64,000 nt of DNA, from contig NZ_LR134365.1 of assembly GCF_900637305.1 (NCBI RefSeq), positions 985,501 to 1,049,500 on the forward strand, written 5' to 3'. Position 1 is the first letter of the stretch, and the number at the start of each line of letters is the position of its first letter. Made by a program: the position numbers and the translations under genes. The DNA is from Cardiobacterium hominis (GTDB taxonomy: Bacteria > Pseudomonadota > Gammaproteobacteria > Cardiobacteriales > Cardiobacteriaceae). This document shows, piece by piece, positions 45,278 through 53,907 of the stretch. Below the pieces are notes generated by a model, which ran no database searches, was not told the origin of the DNA, and saw nothing but the letters and a program-made list of their open reading frames with translations.

Positions 45278-45888
45278 TCAAACCAAGTGCAACACCTCAT
45301 CAAAATACACTTCATAAGGTGTCCTCCACTGCAAACATTTGCGCGGGCGGTTATTCAATGCCAGCACCGCCTTTTCAATGTAATCATCTGGATATTGCGC
45401 AATATCCTGATGCTTCGGAAAATATTCACGCAACAAGCCGTTGGTGTTCTCGTTCGTGCCGCGTTGCCACGGTGGCGCAGCCTTTGCTTGCCGCTTATCA
45501 CCCAGTCGAGGTCATTGAAACGCTTGGCGTAGATACCGCGGTAGATAGTCGCGTAGCTGATGGCGTGCGGGCGGCCTTCGTGGCGCAAGCGGTACTGAAT
45601 CTGCTCCGGCGACCAGTGCAGTTTCAGAAACCTCTCCTTGACCAGGGCAAAAAGTTCCGGGTCATCAAGTTTACGCTTGCGGCGGCAGAGCTTACGCCTG
45701 CTGTCGTATTTCTCCTGCGCCTTGCTGGCGTCGTAGTTTTCGCCATCGCTATTGCGCTTCAGTTCGCGCAAGATGGTGCATCTGTGGCGCTTCAACATGG
45801 TAGCAATAGCGGCGGGGCAATGACCCTGGTTGAACAAAGTCATTATGCAACCCCGCTCAATGGGCGTAATATGACTGTAGGCATCCAT
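45278..45888 (-). pseudogene. IS30-family transposase with central deletion
   Basis: N-terminal half M-D-A-Y-S-H-I-T-P-I-E-R-G-C-I, with I-L-R-E-L-K-R-N and H-W-S-P-E-Q-I-Q-Y-R-L, to about 45470. The C-terminal end N-E-N-T-N-G-L-L-R-E-Y-F-P, L-N-N-R-P-R-K-C-L-Q-W, P-Y-E-V-Y-F-D-E continues in another frame to a TGA at 45278. The intervening DDE catalytic core (~100+ residues) is missing. Not active. Confidence 0.88.
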
Positions 45889-45970
45889 TTTTGGTCTCCT
45901 GCAATGTTTTGATGTTTTTTTGCAGTATCGCTTATGGATGTCTTTTTTGTGGCTGTTGCACTTGAATTGT
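45281..45970 (-). mobile_element. IS30-family element remnant
   Basis: Ends resemble each other: AACCAAGTGCAACACC at 45281 and AATTCAAGTGCAACAG read from the other side at ~45970. Contains the deleted transposase. Marks the right border of the neisserial-like block. Confidence 0.75.
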
Positions 45971-46264
45971 AAATTCGCCGTAGTCTTAATCGGTGGGGCG
46001 GTTTACCTGCTATGCGCCGCTGATGGTGAAGATGCTCCGGCTAATGACGATCTCTTGTGCGCGCCCGCAGCGGCAAGGCAGGAGAGTCAAGTGCGGGAGT
46101 GGTTCATGTGTTTTTTCCGGTGTTGCCCCGCGGCTCGATGGTGCGCTCACGTCTTGCAGTATGCCTGCGGTGACGGCTTCATCAATGGCGCGCGGGATGT
46201 GTTGCAGGTAGGTGGAGGTCGGCTTGATTGGGTGCGCGCGGCTGTGTATGATTGCGCCCGCTTC
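45971..46264. other. Gene-free interval upstream of tRNA-Thr
   Basis: Open frames occur on both strands, but none has a credible start, ribosome-binding site or recognisable domain. Probably debris of a disrupted gene plus the tRNA promoter. Confidence 0.4.
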
Positions 46265-46340
46265 GCCGGTGTAGCTCAGTTGGTAGAGCAGCGCATTCGT
46301 AACGCGCAGGTCATGGGTTCAAGTCCCTTCACCGGCTCCA
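46265..46340 (+). tRNA. tRNA-Thr(CGT)
   Basis: Cloverleaf with acceptor GCCGGTG/CACCGGC, D-arm GCTCAGTTGGTAGAGC, anticodon loop TTCGTAA (CGT), T-arm with GGTTCAAGTCC and encoded CCA. The anticodon stem closes with an A.C pair next to the loop, where E. coli has A-U. Confidence 0.95.
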
Positions 46341-46364
46341 GGCATTTCTCCTTCATTCTTTTTC

Positions 46365-46391
46365 GCCCCGCCTTTTGGCGGGGTTTTTTTA
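46365..46391 (+). terminator. Terminator after tRNA-Thr
   Basis: CCCCGCC/GGCGGGG stem, TTTT loop, seven T residues. Confidence 0.92.
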
Positions 46392-46517
46392 TCGTCATGG
46401 TGTCGTTTTTGTGTTTTTTTGTGACGCTCTAAGAAAAATATCGCACCAAAACACGCCAAATTCACGTCAGGTGCTATGATTGCCGCCGTAATTTTTCTTC
46501 ATGACGAGGTTTTTATT

Positions 46518-47771
46518 ATGGCTATTTCCCTGAAAGAACCGCTTCTTGCGCGTCTCTTGCGCTATGTGAAAATCCACACTACTTCGGATGCGAAAAGCGA
46601 CACTGTGCCGAGTACGCCGCAGCAGTGGGATTTGCTCCATCTTCTGCGCGATGAGCTCACCGCAATGGGGCTTGCCGATGTTACGCTGGACGACAAGGGT
46701 TATCTCTTTGCTACGCTGCCTGCGACCACCGACCGCGCCGTACCGGTGCTGGGGCTACTGGCGCACGTCGATACCGCGCCGGATTTCAGCGGCGAAAACG
46801 TCCGACCGCAGGTGATTGAAAACTACGACGGCGGCGTCATCGACCTTGCCGGCAGTGAATTGACGCTGTCGCCGCGGGCGTTTCCGCATTTGCGTGAATT
46901 ACGCGGGCATACGTTGGTTACGACCGACGGCACGACGCTACTCGGCGCGGATGACAAATCCGGCATTGCCATTATCTTGTCGGCGGTTGAATACTTGCAG
47001 GCGCACCCGGAAATCGCGCACGGCAAAATCCGCATCGCTTTTACGCCAGATGAAGAAATCGGCCGCGGCCCGCATCATTTTGACGTTGCCGCCTTTGGCG
47101 CGGACGTCGCCTACACCCTGGACGGCAGCGTGCTGGGCGAATTGCAGTACGAAAACTTCAACGCCGACGAGGCGACCGTCACCCTTTACGGACGCAGCGT
47201 CCACCCCGGCACGGCGAAAGACGTCATGATTAACGGCTGGGCGCGTGCCTGCGAATTCCAAAGCCGCCTGCCCGCGCACAAAACCCCAGAGACGAGCAGC
47301 GGCCGCGAAGGCTTCATCTTCCTGCGCAAAATCGAAGGCTCGCTGGAAGCATGCCGCCTGCTTTACGCGCTGCGCAGTTTCACCCGCGAGGAGCTCGCCG
47401 CCTGGGGCAAGATGCTGACCGATACCATGAGCGCGATGCAGCGCGATTATGGCGAGGGTTGCGGCAAGGTGGAAATTCATGAGCATTACCGCAATATGCG
47501 CGAGAGGGTTGAGCCGCACCGCTATTTGATTGATATTGCGGAATCTGTGATGCGCGCGCAGGGTATTACGCCGGTGATTGAGCCCATCCGTGGCGGTACT
47601 GATGGCGCGCGTCTTTCTTTCATGGGGCTGCCGACGCCGAATCTTTTTACCGGCGGCGAGAATTTCCACGGCCCGCTGGAGTTTATTTCGCTGGATGTGA
47701 TGGAACAGGCGGCGAACGTCGTCATCGGCATCGCGCAGGCGTTCGTGGAAAGGGCGGAGGTAAGCGCGTAA
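46518..47771 (+). CDS. pepT: Peptidase T (tripeptide aminopeptidase)
   Basis: Zn-dependent M20B exopeptidase releasing N-terminal residues from tripeptides in the cytoplasm. 417 residues: V-L-G-L-L-A-H-V-D-T-A-P-D-F-S-G (metal His/Asp), T-L-L-G-A-D-D-K-S-G-I-A, A-F-T-P-D-E-E-I-G-R-G (catalytic Glu), R-S-V-H-P-G-T-A-K and P-T-P-N-L-F-T-G-G-E-N-F-H-G. The ATG at 46518 is preferred over 46476: it matches family length and has GAGG upstream. Confidence 0.96.
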   Translation: MAISLKEPLLARLLRYVKIHTTSDAKSDTVPSTPQQWDLLHLLRDELTAMGLADVTLDDKGYLFATLPATTDRAVPVLGLLAHVDTAPDFSGENVRPQVIENYDGGVIDLAGSELTLSPRAFPHLRELRGHTLVTTDGTTLLGADDKSGIAIILSAVEYLQAHPEIAHGKIRIAFTPDEEIGRGPHHFDVAAFGADVAYTLDGSVLGELQYENFNADEATVTLYGRSVHPGTAKDVMINGWARACEFQSRLPAHKTPETSSGREGFIFLRKIEGSLEACRLLYALRSFTREELAAWGKMLTDTMSAMQRDYGEGCGKVEIHEHYRNMRERVEPHRYLIDIAESVMRAQGITPVIEPIRGGTDGARLSFMGLPTPNLFTGGENFHGPLEFISLDVMEQAANVVIGIAQAFVERAEVSA

Positions 47772-47809
47772 TCAATATAAGCGCCACCAGGTAAGGTTAT
47801 GGCTACGCC

Positions 47810-48095
47810 TAGGGGCGTGTTGACAATTTGAGACATTCCCCTCTCCTGCAGGGCGAAGCCCGCAGCGGGCGGGCCCCATGCAAAATGCGTCCGCATTTTG
47901 CATGGGGCCCGGGGGAGGGTTGGGGAGGGGATGTGCGATGTCGTTGATGAATCGAAATTCCGGTTTTTCAATTGATTGCTGCCCTCACCCCACCCCCTCT
48001 CTCGTCCTACGGACGAGCAATGCTTGTCCCAGAGGGACAAGCATTGCTCGCGTAGCGAGAGAGGAGCTTGTTTATTGAATTGCAAACATGCCCTA
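47810..48095. repeat. MITE-like composite GC-rich element, copy 8
   Basis: 286 bases, TA at both ends, terminal repeats TAGGGGCGTGTTGACAATTT (left) and TAGGGCATGTTTGCAATTCA (right, reverse strand). Inside: CTGCAGGGCGAAGCCCGCAG, nested palindrome ATGCAAAATGCG/CGCATTTTGCAT, GGGGGAGGGTTGGGGAGGGG, linker GAAATTCCGGTTTTTC, CCCTCACCCCACCCCCTCTC, and two CAAGCATTGCTCG-type hairpins. Near reverse complement of copy 6. Occupies most of the 47772-48175 interval; the rest is the dcuC leader. Confidence 0.8.
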
Positions 48096-48175
48096 ACCCG
48101 CCCCACGCTTACTGACCGGCAGCGCTCGCCCGCTCCAATCCGACAAAAAACACTCTCAACATCAAGGCACACATC

Positions 48176-49546
48176 ATGAACAGCACCTACCTCAGCATTC
48201 TCCTTGGCGTCGCAGCGCTCATCGCCGCTGGTGGCTTCATCATCAAAGGCTACAACGCCAAAGGCGTGCTTTTCAGCATCGGCATCGTCCTCATGGCCAT
48301 CGCTTACGCCATGGGCAACGCCATCACCAAAACCCCCGGAGGTGATCCGGTCGCCGATATCAGCAACCACATCTACGGCCTCTTTGAAAACCGTGGCGGC
48401 GCGCTCGGCATGATCATCATGATCCTCATCGGTTTTTCCGCCTATATGTCGCACGTCGGCGCGAACGACGTCGTCATCCGCGTCCTCTACAAACCGCTGC
48501 GCCATGTGCGCTCGCCCTATGTGCTGCTCGTCGGCGGCTTCATCCTCTCGGCGCTGATGTCGTTCGCCATTCACTCGGCGACCGCGCTCGGCGTTTTCCT
48601 GATGGCGACGCTTTTCCCCATCATGGTGCGCCTCGGCATCAGCGTGCCGTCTGCCGCTGCCATCTGCTCCTCGACCACGCTGGTGAACCTCGCGCCGACC
48701 GCCGCCGATGTCATCCTCGCTGCGGAAAAAGCCAACGCCGACCTCATCACTTTCAGCTTCAAGACCATCATGCCGATGTCCATCGTCGCGCTGTTCTTCG
48801 TCGCCATCGCCCATTTCTTCTGGCAACGCTACTGCGACCGCCGCGAAGGGCTGACACAAGGCGCGGCTCAAGCGCTGGAAACCGCCGAAGCCGCTGCGCT
48901 GAAAAGCGATGCGCCGCTGTACTACTTCATCCTGCCCTTCCTGCCGATTATCGGGCTTTTCATTTATAACGGCGAGCGCATGCCGGAAATCAAACTGGGC
49001 GGGCTGGTCGTGCTCACCATCCTCATCACCGCGCTGATTGAATTCCTGCGCAGTCTGGACGCGCGCAAAACTTACGACGGCCTCGAAGTCTGCTACCGCG
49101 GCATGGCGGAAGGTTTCTCCGGCGTGGTCGTGCTGCTGGTTGCCGCCGGTATCTTCGCGCACGGCCTCGAAACCATCGGCTTCGTCAAGGCGCTGATTGA
49201 CTCCGTACAAGGCGCGGGCGCGGCCAACGTCGTCATGCTGGCGCTGGTCGTCATCACCCTCGTCGTCGCCGTCGCCGCCGGTTCGGGCAACGCCGCCTTC
49301 TTCGCTTTCGTCGAACTGGCGCCGCGTCTTGCCGAACAAATGAACCTCAACCCCGGCTACCTCATCGCGCCGATGATGCAGGTTTCGAACACCGGCCGCG
49401 TCATCTCGCCCGTCTCTGGCGTGATGGTCGCCGTCTCCGGCGCGGCGAAAATTTCACCGCTCTTGCTGGTCAAGCGCAACGCCGTTCCGGCGCTGGTCGC
49501 GGTAGTCGTCATCGTCGTTTATACGATGCTGTTTATTCCGCAGTAA
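48176..49546 (+). CDS. dcuC: C4-dicarboxylate carrier DcuC
   Basis: 456-residue polytopic inner-membrane protein of the DcuC family (succinate efflux during fermentation): opening L-S-I-L-L-G-V-A-A-L, conserved G-F-S-A-Y-M-S-H-V-G-A-N-D-V, A-I-C-S-S-T-T-L-V-N-L-A-P-T-A-A-D-V and the C-terminal Q-V-S-N-T-G-R-V-I-S-P-V-S-G-V. A GC-rich element lies directly upstream, as for dcuB at 5863; its effect on expression is unknown. Confidence 0.93.
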   Translation: MNSTYLSILLGVAALIAAGGFIIKGYNAKGVLFSIGIVLMAIAYAMGNAITKTPGGDPVADISNHIYGLFENRGGALGMIIMILIGFSAYMSHVGANDVVIRVLYKPLRHVRSPYVLLVGGFILSALMSFAIHSATALGVFLMATLFPIMVRLGISVPSAAAICSSTTLVNLAPTAADVILAAEKANADLITFSFKTIMPMSIVALFFVAIAHFFWQRYCDRREGLTQGAAQALETAEAAALKSDAPLYYFILPFLPIIGLFIYNGERMPEIKLGGLVVLTILITALIEFLRSLDARKTYDGLEVCYRGMAEGFSGVVVLLVAAGIFAHGLETIGFVKALIDSVQGAGAANVVMLALVVITLVVAVAAGSGNAAFFAFVELAPRLAEQMNLNPGYLIAPMMQVSNTGRVISPVSGVMVAVSGAAKISPLLLVKRNAVPALVAVVVIVVYTMLFIPQ

Positions 49547-49584
49547 ACGGCGGAAGCCGTCTGTAGCGGTCGTTCCGTACCCAC

Positions 49585-49616
49585 AAAAAAACCGGCGACA
49601 CGCGCCGGTTTTTCTT
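49585..49616. terminator. Bidirectional terminator between dcuC and the hypothetical gene
   Basis: ACCGGCG/CGCCGGT stem with A- and T-runs on either side, between convergent genes. Confidence 0.88.
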
Positions 49617-50377
49617 TATCGCCGCCGCAAGCGGCGCGGGTGTTTTTTCTGACAATGGCTGAAGGCGTCGGTGTCGAGGATGAAGGCGTAACCGTCATCA
49701 CTTTTCTGTAGCGGCAAGGTGGCGTCGCGTGTGCCATCAGCGCGCTGCATATGGATGCGGATGGCGCGGCTGTGGCCGTCTTCGCGCAGCGCTTCGCTGT
49801 CGCCGATTTCGTCCAGGTGCGGGCGCAGGCATTGTTGCAGGGCGTGGCGGTAGCGCGTGTGGTTGGTGATTTTCGCGGGGACGTAAAGCAGCGCCGCCAT
49901 GCGCGCGCTGTCGCGCTGGGCAAGCGCCTGTAGCATCGCCTGGGTGACGGCTTCGGCGTCTTGCCGCCCTTGGGCGGGCGAGAGCGTTATCCAGGCGAGG
50001 AGGTGGTTGCCGCGGTTATCGACGGCTTCGTTGCTCATGATGAGCGCGGCGGCGTGCTGGCGGGCGTCATCCGTCCACCATTCGATGCGGTCGCTGTCGG
50101 CGCTGCGGCTCGTGATGAGTTTGCGCTTGCCCTGCCAGGCGTGGGCGGCGTTGTCGCCTTGTTGGACGTGCGCCAGCCAGGCGTCGCCGGGCGCGAGGTA
50201 GTAGTGGCGCGCGGTCACGGCGTATTCGGGCAGGAGCATCATGTTTTGGTATTCGATGCGGTTGGCAACGGCGGCGAAGCGCTCGCCGCTGACGGATTCC
50301 AGCGCGGCAAAGGGGGCGTCGTTGGCGCCGTGGGCGCAGGCGATGGTCAGGGCGAGGAGGAGCAGGGTTTTTTTCAT
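49616..50377 (-). CDS. Hypothetical exported protein
   Basis: 253 residues with a signal peptide (M-K-K-T-L-L-L-L-A-L-T-I-A-C-A-H-G-A). The mature part includes R-I-E-Y-Q-N-M-M-L-L-P-E-Y-A-V-T-A-R and R-I-E-W-W-T-D-D-A-R-Q-H-A-A-A-L-I-M and ends with a basic tail K-K-H-P-R-R-L-R-R-R. No family recognised. It follows lpxL by 12 bases on the same strand, so it is probably cotranscribed and may have an envelope role. Confidence 0.75.
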   Translation of the reverse strand: MKKTLLLLALTIACAHGANDAPFAALESVSGERFAAVANRIEYQNMMLLPEYAVTARHYYLAPGDAWLAHVQQGDNAAHAWQGKRKLITSRSADSDRIEWWTDDARQHAAALIMSNEAVDNRGNHLLAWITLSPAQGRQDAEAVTQAMLQALAQRDSARMAALLYVPAKITNHTRYRHALQQCLRPHLDEIGDSEALREDGHSRAIRIHMQRADGTRDATLPLQKSDDGYAFILDTDAFSHCQKKHPRRLRRR

Positions 50378-50389
50378 GAGGGCTCAGGA

Positions 50390-51313
50390 TTAGGGCTTTT
50401 TCCGCCGTTTTTCCGGGTAGGGGTAGCGGCTGCCGTCCGGGCGGTTTTTGTAACGGCGGTGCAGCCAGTAGTATTGTTCGGGGTGTTGACGGATTTCCCG
50501 CTCGTAGTCGGTATTGACGCGGCGCATGACGTCGGTGTCGCTCTCGCCCGCGACGGGCTTTATTTCCGGGGCGACGCGCACCACGTAATGGCCGTCGGCT
50601 TCGCGCCACATGTACACCGGTATCCAGTGCGCGCCGGTGCGCTGGCGCAGTTTGGGCAGGATGTTGACGCTTGCCGCGGCCACGCCGAAAAAGGGCGCGA
50701 AGACGCTGACGCGCGGGCCCATGTCCTGGTCGAGCGCGTACCAGAGGTTGCCGCCGCCCTGGAGGAAGCGCAGGGTGTGGCGCATGTCTTTGTAGTGGAT
50801 GAGTTCGGTCGCGGCGCGGGCGCGGTGGTGCTTGATCCAGTGGTGGTAGAAGGGGTCGTTGAGTGGGCGGTACATGCCGCCGGCGTCCACGTAGAGGCCG
50901 AGCAGGCGCACGCCCAGTTCCATCAGGGTGCTGTGCGAGCCGATGAGGACGACTGGCGTGGCCGGGTCGCGCAAGAGGGCGAGCGAGGCGGGGTCAGCCT
51001 CAAAGCGGGAGAGTGCGCGCAGTTTTTCTTCGCTGAGGTACCACGCCATGCCGGTTTCGATGATGCCGCGGCCGACGCTTTTGGCGTTTTCGCGCAGGAG
51101 GCGGGCGCGGGCGGCGTCATCCAGTTCGGGGTAGGCGAGGCGCAGGTTGGTTTCGCTGATTTTGCGGCGGTACGGCATGAGGCGGTAGAGCAAGCGGCCG
51201 AGGGTGCCGCCGACGGTCATGCGTAGCGGTTGCGGCAGTTGGACGAGCAGCCAGAGCAGGGCGGCGATGAGCCAGTGGCCGAGGTAGCGGGGGGAGAGGA
51301 GCTGTCTGGGCAA
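50390..51313 (-). CDS. lpxL: Lipid A lauroyl/myristoyl acyltransferase (LpxL/HtrB family)
   Basis: 307-residue inner-membrane late acyltransferase of lipid A synthesis: N-terminal membrane anchor (W-L-I-A-A-L-L-W-L-L-V-Q-L-P), R-R-K-I-S-E-T-N-L-R-L-A-Y-P-E-L, catalytic H-x4-E in G-S-H-S-T-L-M-E-L-G, then G-G-N-L-W-Y-A-L-D-Q-D-M-G-P and C-terminal Q-Y-Y-W-L-H-R-R-Y-K. These are the LpxL/LpxM signature blocks; acyl specificity cannot be read from sequence. Confidence 0.92.
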   Translation of the reverse strand: MPRQLLSPRYLGHWLIAALLWLLVQLPQPLRMTVGGTLGRLLYRLMPYRRKISETNLRLAYPELDDAARARLLRENAKSVGRGIIETGMAWYLSEEKLRALSRFEADPASLALLRDPATPVVLIGSHSTLMELGVRLLGLYVDAGGMYRPLNDPFYHHWIKHHRARAATELIHYKDMRHTLRFLQGGGNLWYALDQDMGPRVSVFAPFFGVAAASVNILPKLRQRTGAHWIPVYMWREADGHYVVRVAPEIKPVAGESDTDVMRRVNTDYEREIRQHPEQYYWLHRRYKNRPDGSRYPYPEKRRKKP

Positions 51314-51352
51314 GGTGTTTCCCTTTATGATGTGTGTTTTTGGGAGTTTTTT

Positions 51353-51949
51353 ATGAAGTTGGTTTTGGCGAGTTCGTCGCCGTTTCGCGCGGCTATTTTA
51401 CGCAATTTGGCTTTGCCGTTTGCGGCGGTGAGTCCCGAGGTGGATGAGGCACGGCTGCCGGGTGAGGCGCCGCAGGCGCTGGTGGAACGGCTGGCGGTGG
51501 CAAAGGCGCGCGCGGTGGCGGCGGACGCGGAGTCGTTCGTGATTGGTTCGGATCAGGTGGCGACGCTGGATGGTGATGTTTTGGGCAAGCCGCATACGGT
51601 GGAAAATGCGGTGGCGCAGTTGTCGCGTTTCAGCGGGCGCGAGGTGCAGTTTTTGACCGGGCTGTGCCTGCGTCGCGGTGATGTGGTGTTTTCTTGTGTC
51701 GAGCCGTTTGTAGTGCGCTTCCGCCCGCTCACGGAAGCGGAGATTCGCGCGTATGTGGCGCTGGAATCGCCGCTGCAGTGTGCGGGCAGTTTCAAGTCCG
51801 AGGGTTTGGGCATTCTGTTGTTTGACGCGCTCGTAGGGCGCGATCCGAATGCCCTGGTCGGTTTGCCGCTGATTGCGCTGCGCGAGTTATTTGAGCAGCA
51901 CGGTGTGGCCTTGTTCGCTGAAATTGAGCGCGCTGCGCAGGCCGACTGA
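51353..51949 (+). CDS. Maf-family nucleoside triphosphate pyrophosphatase (YceF-like)
   Basis: 198 residues: L-V-L-A-S-S-S-P-F-R at the N-terminus, A-V-S-P-E-V-D-E, V-I-G-S-D-Q-V-A (catalytic Asp), G-K-P-H-T and A-G-S-F-K-S-E-G-L-G. House-cleaning hydrolase of modified nucleotides; the Y-C-E-F branch prefers m7GTP. ATG at 51353 follows GGGAG; the frame from 51230 lies opposite lpxL and is rejected. Its last 63 bases overlap the convergent sppA gene, an unusually large tail-to-tail overlap. Confidence 0.9.
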   Translation: MKLVLASSSPFRAAILRNLALPFAAVSPEVDEARLPGEAPQALVERLAVAKARAVAADAESFVIGSDQVATLDGDVLGKPHTVENAVAQLSRFSGREVQFLTGLCLRRGDVVFSCVEPFVVRFRPLTEAEIRAYVALESPLQCAGSFKSEGLGILLFDALVGRDPNALVGLPLIALRELFEQHGVALFAEIERAAQAD

Positions 51950-52846
51950 GGCTTCGGTACCCATGTCGCGCAGCAGTTTTTCCAGCGGGGTGCGGTCGGG
52001 TTTGTATTCCACGAAGTCGAGGTCTTTGTATTTGGCGTTGCGCAGGGTGTTTTTGTCGCCCAGCGCGTCGATGAGGCCGAGCGGCTGTGCCTGTTCGCCC
52101 GTCCAGAAGAGGCCGCTGAACATCTCCGGCGTTTCTTTCAGGCGCTCGCCGCGGCCGTCGCGCACGGCTTTGATGAATTGGGCGTGCATGTTGTCCAAGA
52201 GTGCCTGCATGTGCGCGACTTCGTTCGGGTCGAGCGGTTTGTCGCCGGCGAGGAAGTTTTTGTGTTCGCCCGCGGTAAAGACGCGCGCGTCCAGGCCGAG
52301 TTTGCCGAGCAGGTCGCGGTAGCCAAGGCCGTAGCTGATGACGCCGATGGAGCCGACGATGCTTGCCGGGTCGGCGTAGATTTCGTCGGCGGAGGCGGCG
52401 ATGTAGTACGCACCCGATGCGCCGACGTCGGCGATGACGGCGTACACCGGCAGGTCGCTGCGCTCGCTTTTCAGGCGCTTGACGGCGCGGTAAACGGCGC
52501 CGGATTGTACAGGCGAGCCGCCGCCGGAGTTGATGTCGAGGATGACGGCTTCGGCCATCGGGTTTTTGAAGGCTTTTTCGAGGCCGGAGATGATGTCGTC
52601 GGCGTTGGCTTCCATGTCGGATGCGATCATGCCCTGCACGCTGACGACGGCAAGGTGTTTGCCGCGGTAGCTCGCCCCTTCGCTTTTGGGGTCGCTGCCT
52701 TTCAGGCCGAAAAGGAAGCTGAGGAGGAGCAGCCAGTAGAGCGCCCAGAAGATGCGGAAAAAGATTTTCCAGCGGCGTTTGCGCCGCATTTCGACAATGG
52801 CTTCGTGGGCGACGGTTGCAAGGGCGCGTTCTTCGTCAAAGTTCAT
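51887..52846 (-). CDS. sppA: Signal peptide peptidase SppA (S49 family)
   Basis: 319-residue short-type SppA: membrane helix at ~27-47, L-D-I-N-S-G-G-G-S-P, nucleophile in D-V-G-A-S-G-A-Y-Y-I-A, general-base Lys in G-E-H-K-N-F-L-A-G. Degrades leftover signal peptides and small membrane proteins. Coupled to rluC by a four-base overlap. The 3' end lies under maf. Confidence 0.93.
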   Translation of the reverse strand: MNFDEERALATVAHEAIVEMRRKRRWKIFFRIFWALYWLLLLSFLFGLKGSDPKSEGASYRGKHLAVVSVQGMIASDMEANADDIISGLEKAFKNPMAEAVILDINSGGGSPVQSGAVYRAVKRLKSERSDLPVYAVIADVGASGAYYIAASADEIYADPASIVGSIGVISYGLGYRDLLGKLGLDARVFTAGEHKNFLAGDKPLDPNEVAHMQALLDNMHAQFIKAVRDGRGERLKETPEMFSGLFWTGEQAQPLGLIDALGDKNTLRNAKYKDLDFVEYKPDRTPLEKLLRDMGTEASVGLRSALNFSEQGHTVLLK

Positions 52847-53778
52847 ACAATCTCCTGTCGTAAAAGGGTTAAGAGGTGCGCGGCAGGCGCGGGCAGGGGC
52901 GCTTCCACGGCAATCGCCCGCGCATCATAGGCGAAGGCGATGTGCGCGGCGTGGAGGAACATGCCCTTGTAGCCGCGCTTGCGCATGGCGCGGTTGAAAT
53001 CGCGTTTGCCGTATTTGTCATCACCGGCGATGCCGTGCCCGCGGTGTTGTACCGAAACGCGAATTTGATGGGTGCGGCCGGTGTCCAGCGTCGCTTCCAG
53101 CAGACTGGCGTCGGCGAAAGTTTGCAGCAGACGGAAGCGGGTGCGCGCTTCCTGACCGTCCGCCGCGCCGACGACCATGCGCTCGCCGCCTTGCAACTGC
53201 GCCTTGGCCAGGTGCAGCCGCACCTCGCGCGTCGCTGGATTCCAGTGGCCATCCACCAGGCAGAGATAGCGCTTCTCCACGCCGCCCGCCTGCATCAGCG
53301 CCTGAAATCCGGCGAGGGCGGCGCGGTTCTTGCCGAGTACCAGCACGCCGGACGTGTCGCGGTCGAGGCGGTGCGCCAGTTCGGCATAACCCGCGCCCCA
53401 TACCTGCCGCACCGCGTCAATCACGCCATACGGCTGCTCGCTGCCGCCATGCACGGCGATGCCCGCAGGCTTGTTGAGCATAAGGAAATCGTCGTCTTCA
53501 TAAAGAACGGCGCCCGCGATACGCTCGCACCAAAAGGCGGGGACGTCTTGCGGCGGGCGGGTGGCGTCGGCAAGCGGCGGCAGACGCAACTCGTCGCCGG
53601 CCGCGACGCGCAACTCCGGCTTGGCGCGCTTCTTGTTCACCCGCACCTCGCCGCGGCGCAGCATCTGATAAATGCGGCTTTTCGGCAGTGCCGGATAACG
53701 TTTGCGCAGAAAATTGTCGAGCCGTTGCCCGGCGTCATCCGCCGTGACCGTCAAAAAATGAACCCTGGAAACATCCAT
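52843..53778 (-). CDS. rluC: Ribosomal large subunit pseudouridine synthase C
   Basis: 311 residues: S4-like RNA-binding domain (R-L-D-N-F-L-R-K-R-Y-P, S-R-I-Y-Q-M-L-R-R-G-E-V-R-V-N), then the RluA-type catalytic domain with A-H-R-L-D-R-D-T-S-G (catalytic Asp) and T-G-R-T-H-Q-I-R-V. RluC makes pseudouridines 955, 2504 and 2580 of 23S rRNA. Start taken at 53778 (R-V-H-F-L-T-V-T-A-D-D-A-G-Q-R), with an AAGGGG site upstream. The frame is open to 53868. Confidence 0.93.
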   Translation of the reverse strand: MDVSRVHFLTVTADDAGQRLDNFLRKRYPALPKSRIYQMLRRGEVRVNKKRAKPELRVAAGDELRLPPLADATRPPQDVPAFWCERIAGAVLYEDDDFLMLNKPAGIAVHGGSEQPYGVIDAVRQVWGAGYAELAHRLDRDTSGVLVLGKNRAALAGFQALMQAGGVEKRYLCLVDGHWNPATREVRLHLAKAQLQGGERMVVGAADGQEARTRFRLLQTFADASLLEATLDTGRTHQIRVSVQHRGHGIAGDDKYGKRDFNRAMRKRGYKGMFLHAAHIAFAYDARAIAVEAPLPAPAAHLLTLLRQEIV

Positions 53779-53907
53779 TAAAAATATCCCCTTGCGAAAG
53801 CGGCGAAGTGTACCTGATAAACCGCGCAAATGCTTGCGCCGTCTGGGCGCATTTGTGATAATTTGCACCGCAAATTCCTAAAAAACTTCCGAAAATGGAG
53901 CATCATC

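Noticed and set aside
45208..45912. 234-residue plus-strand frame across the IS30 remnant
   Set aside because: It is the antisense of the transposase pseudogene.
45975..46245. About 70-codon reverse-strand open stretch before tRNA-Thr
   Set aside because: No start codon in a suitable place and no family resemblance; may be debris.
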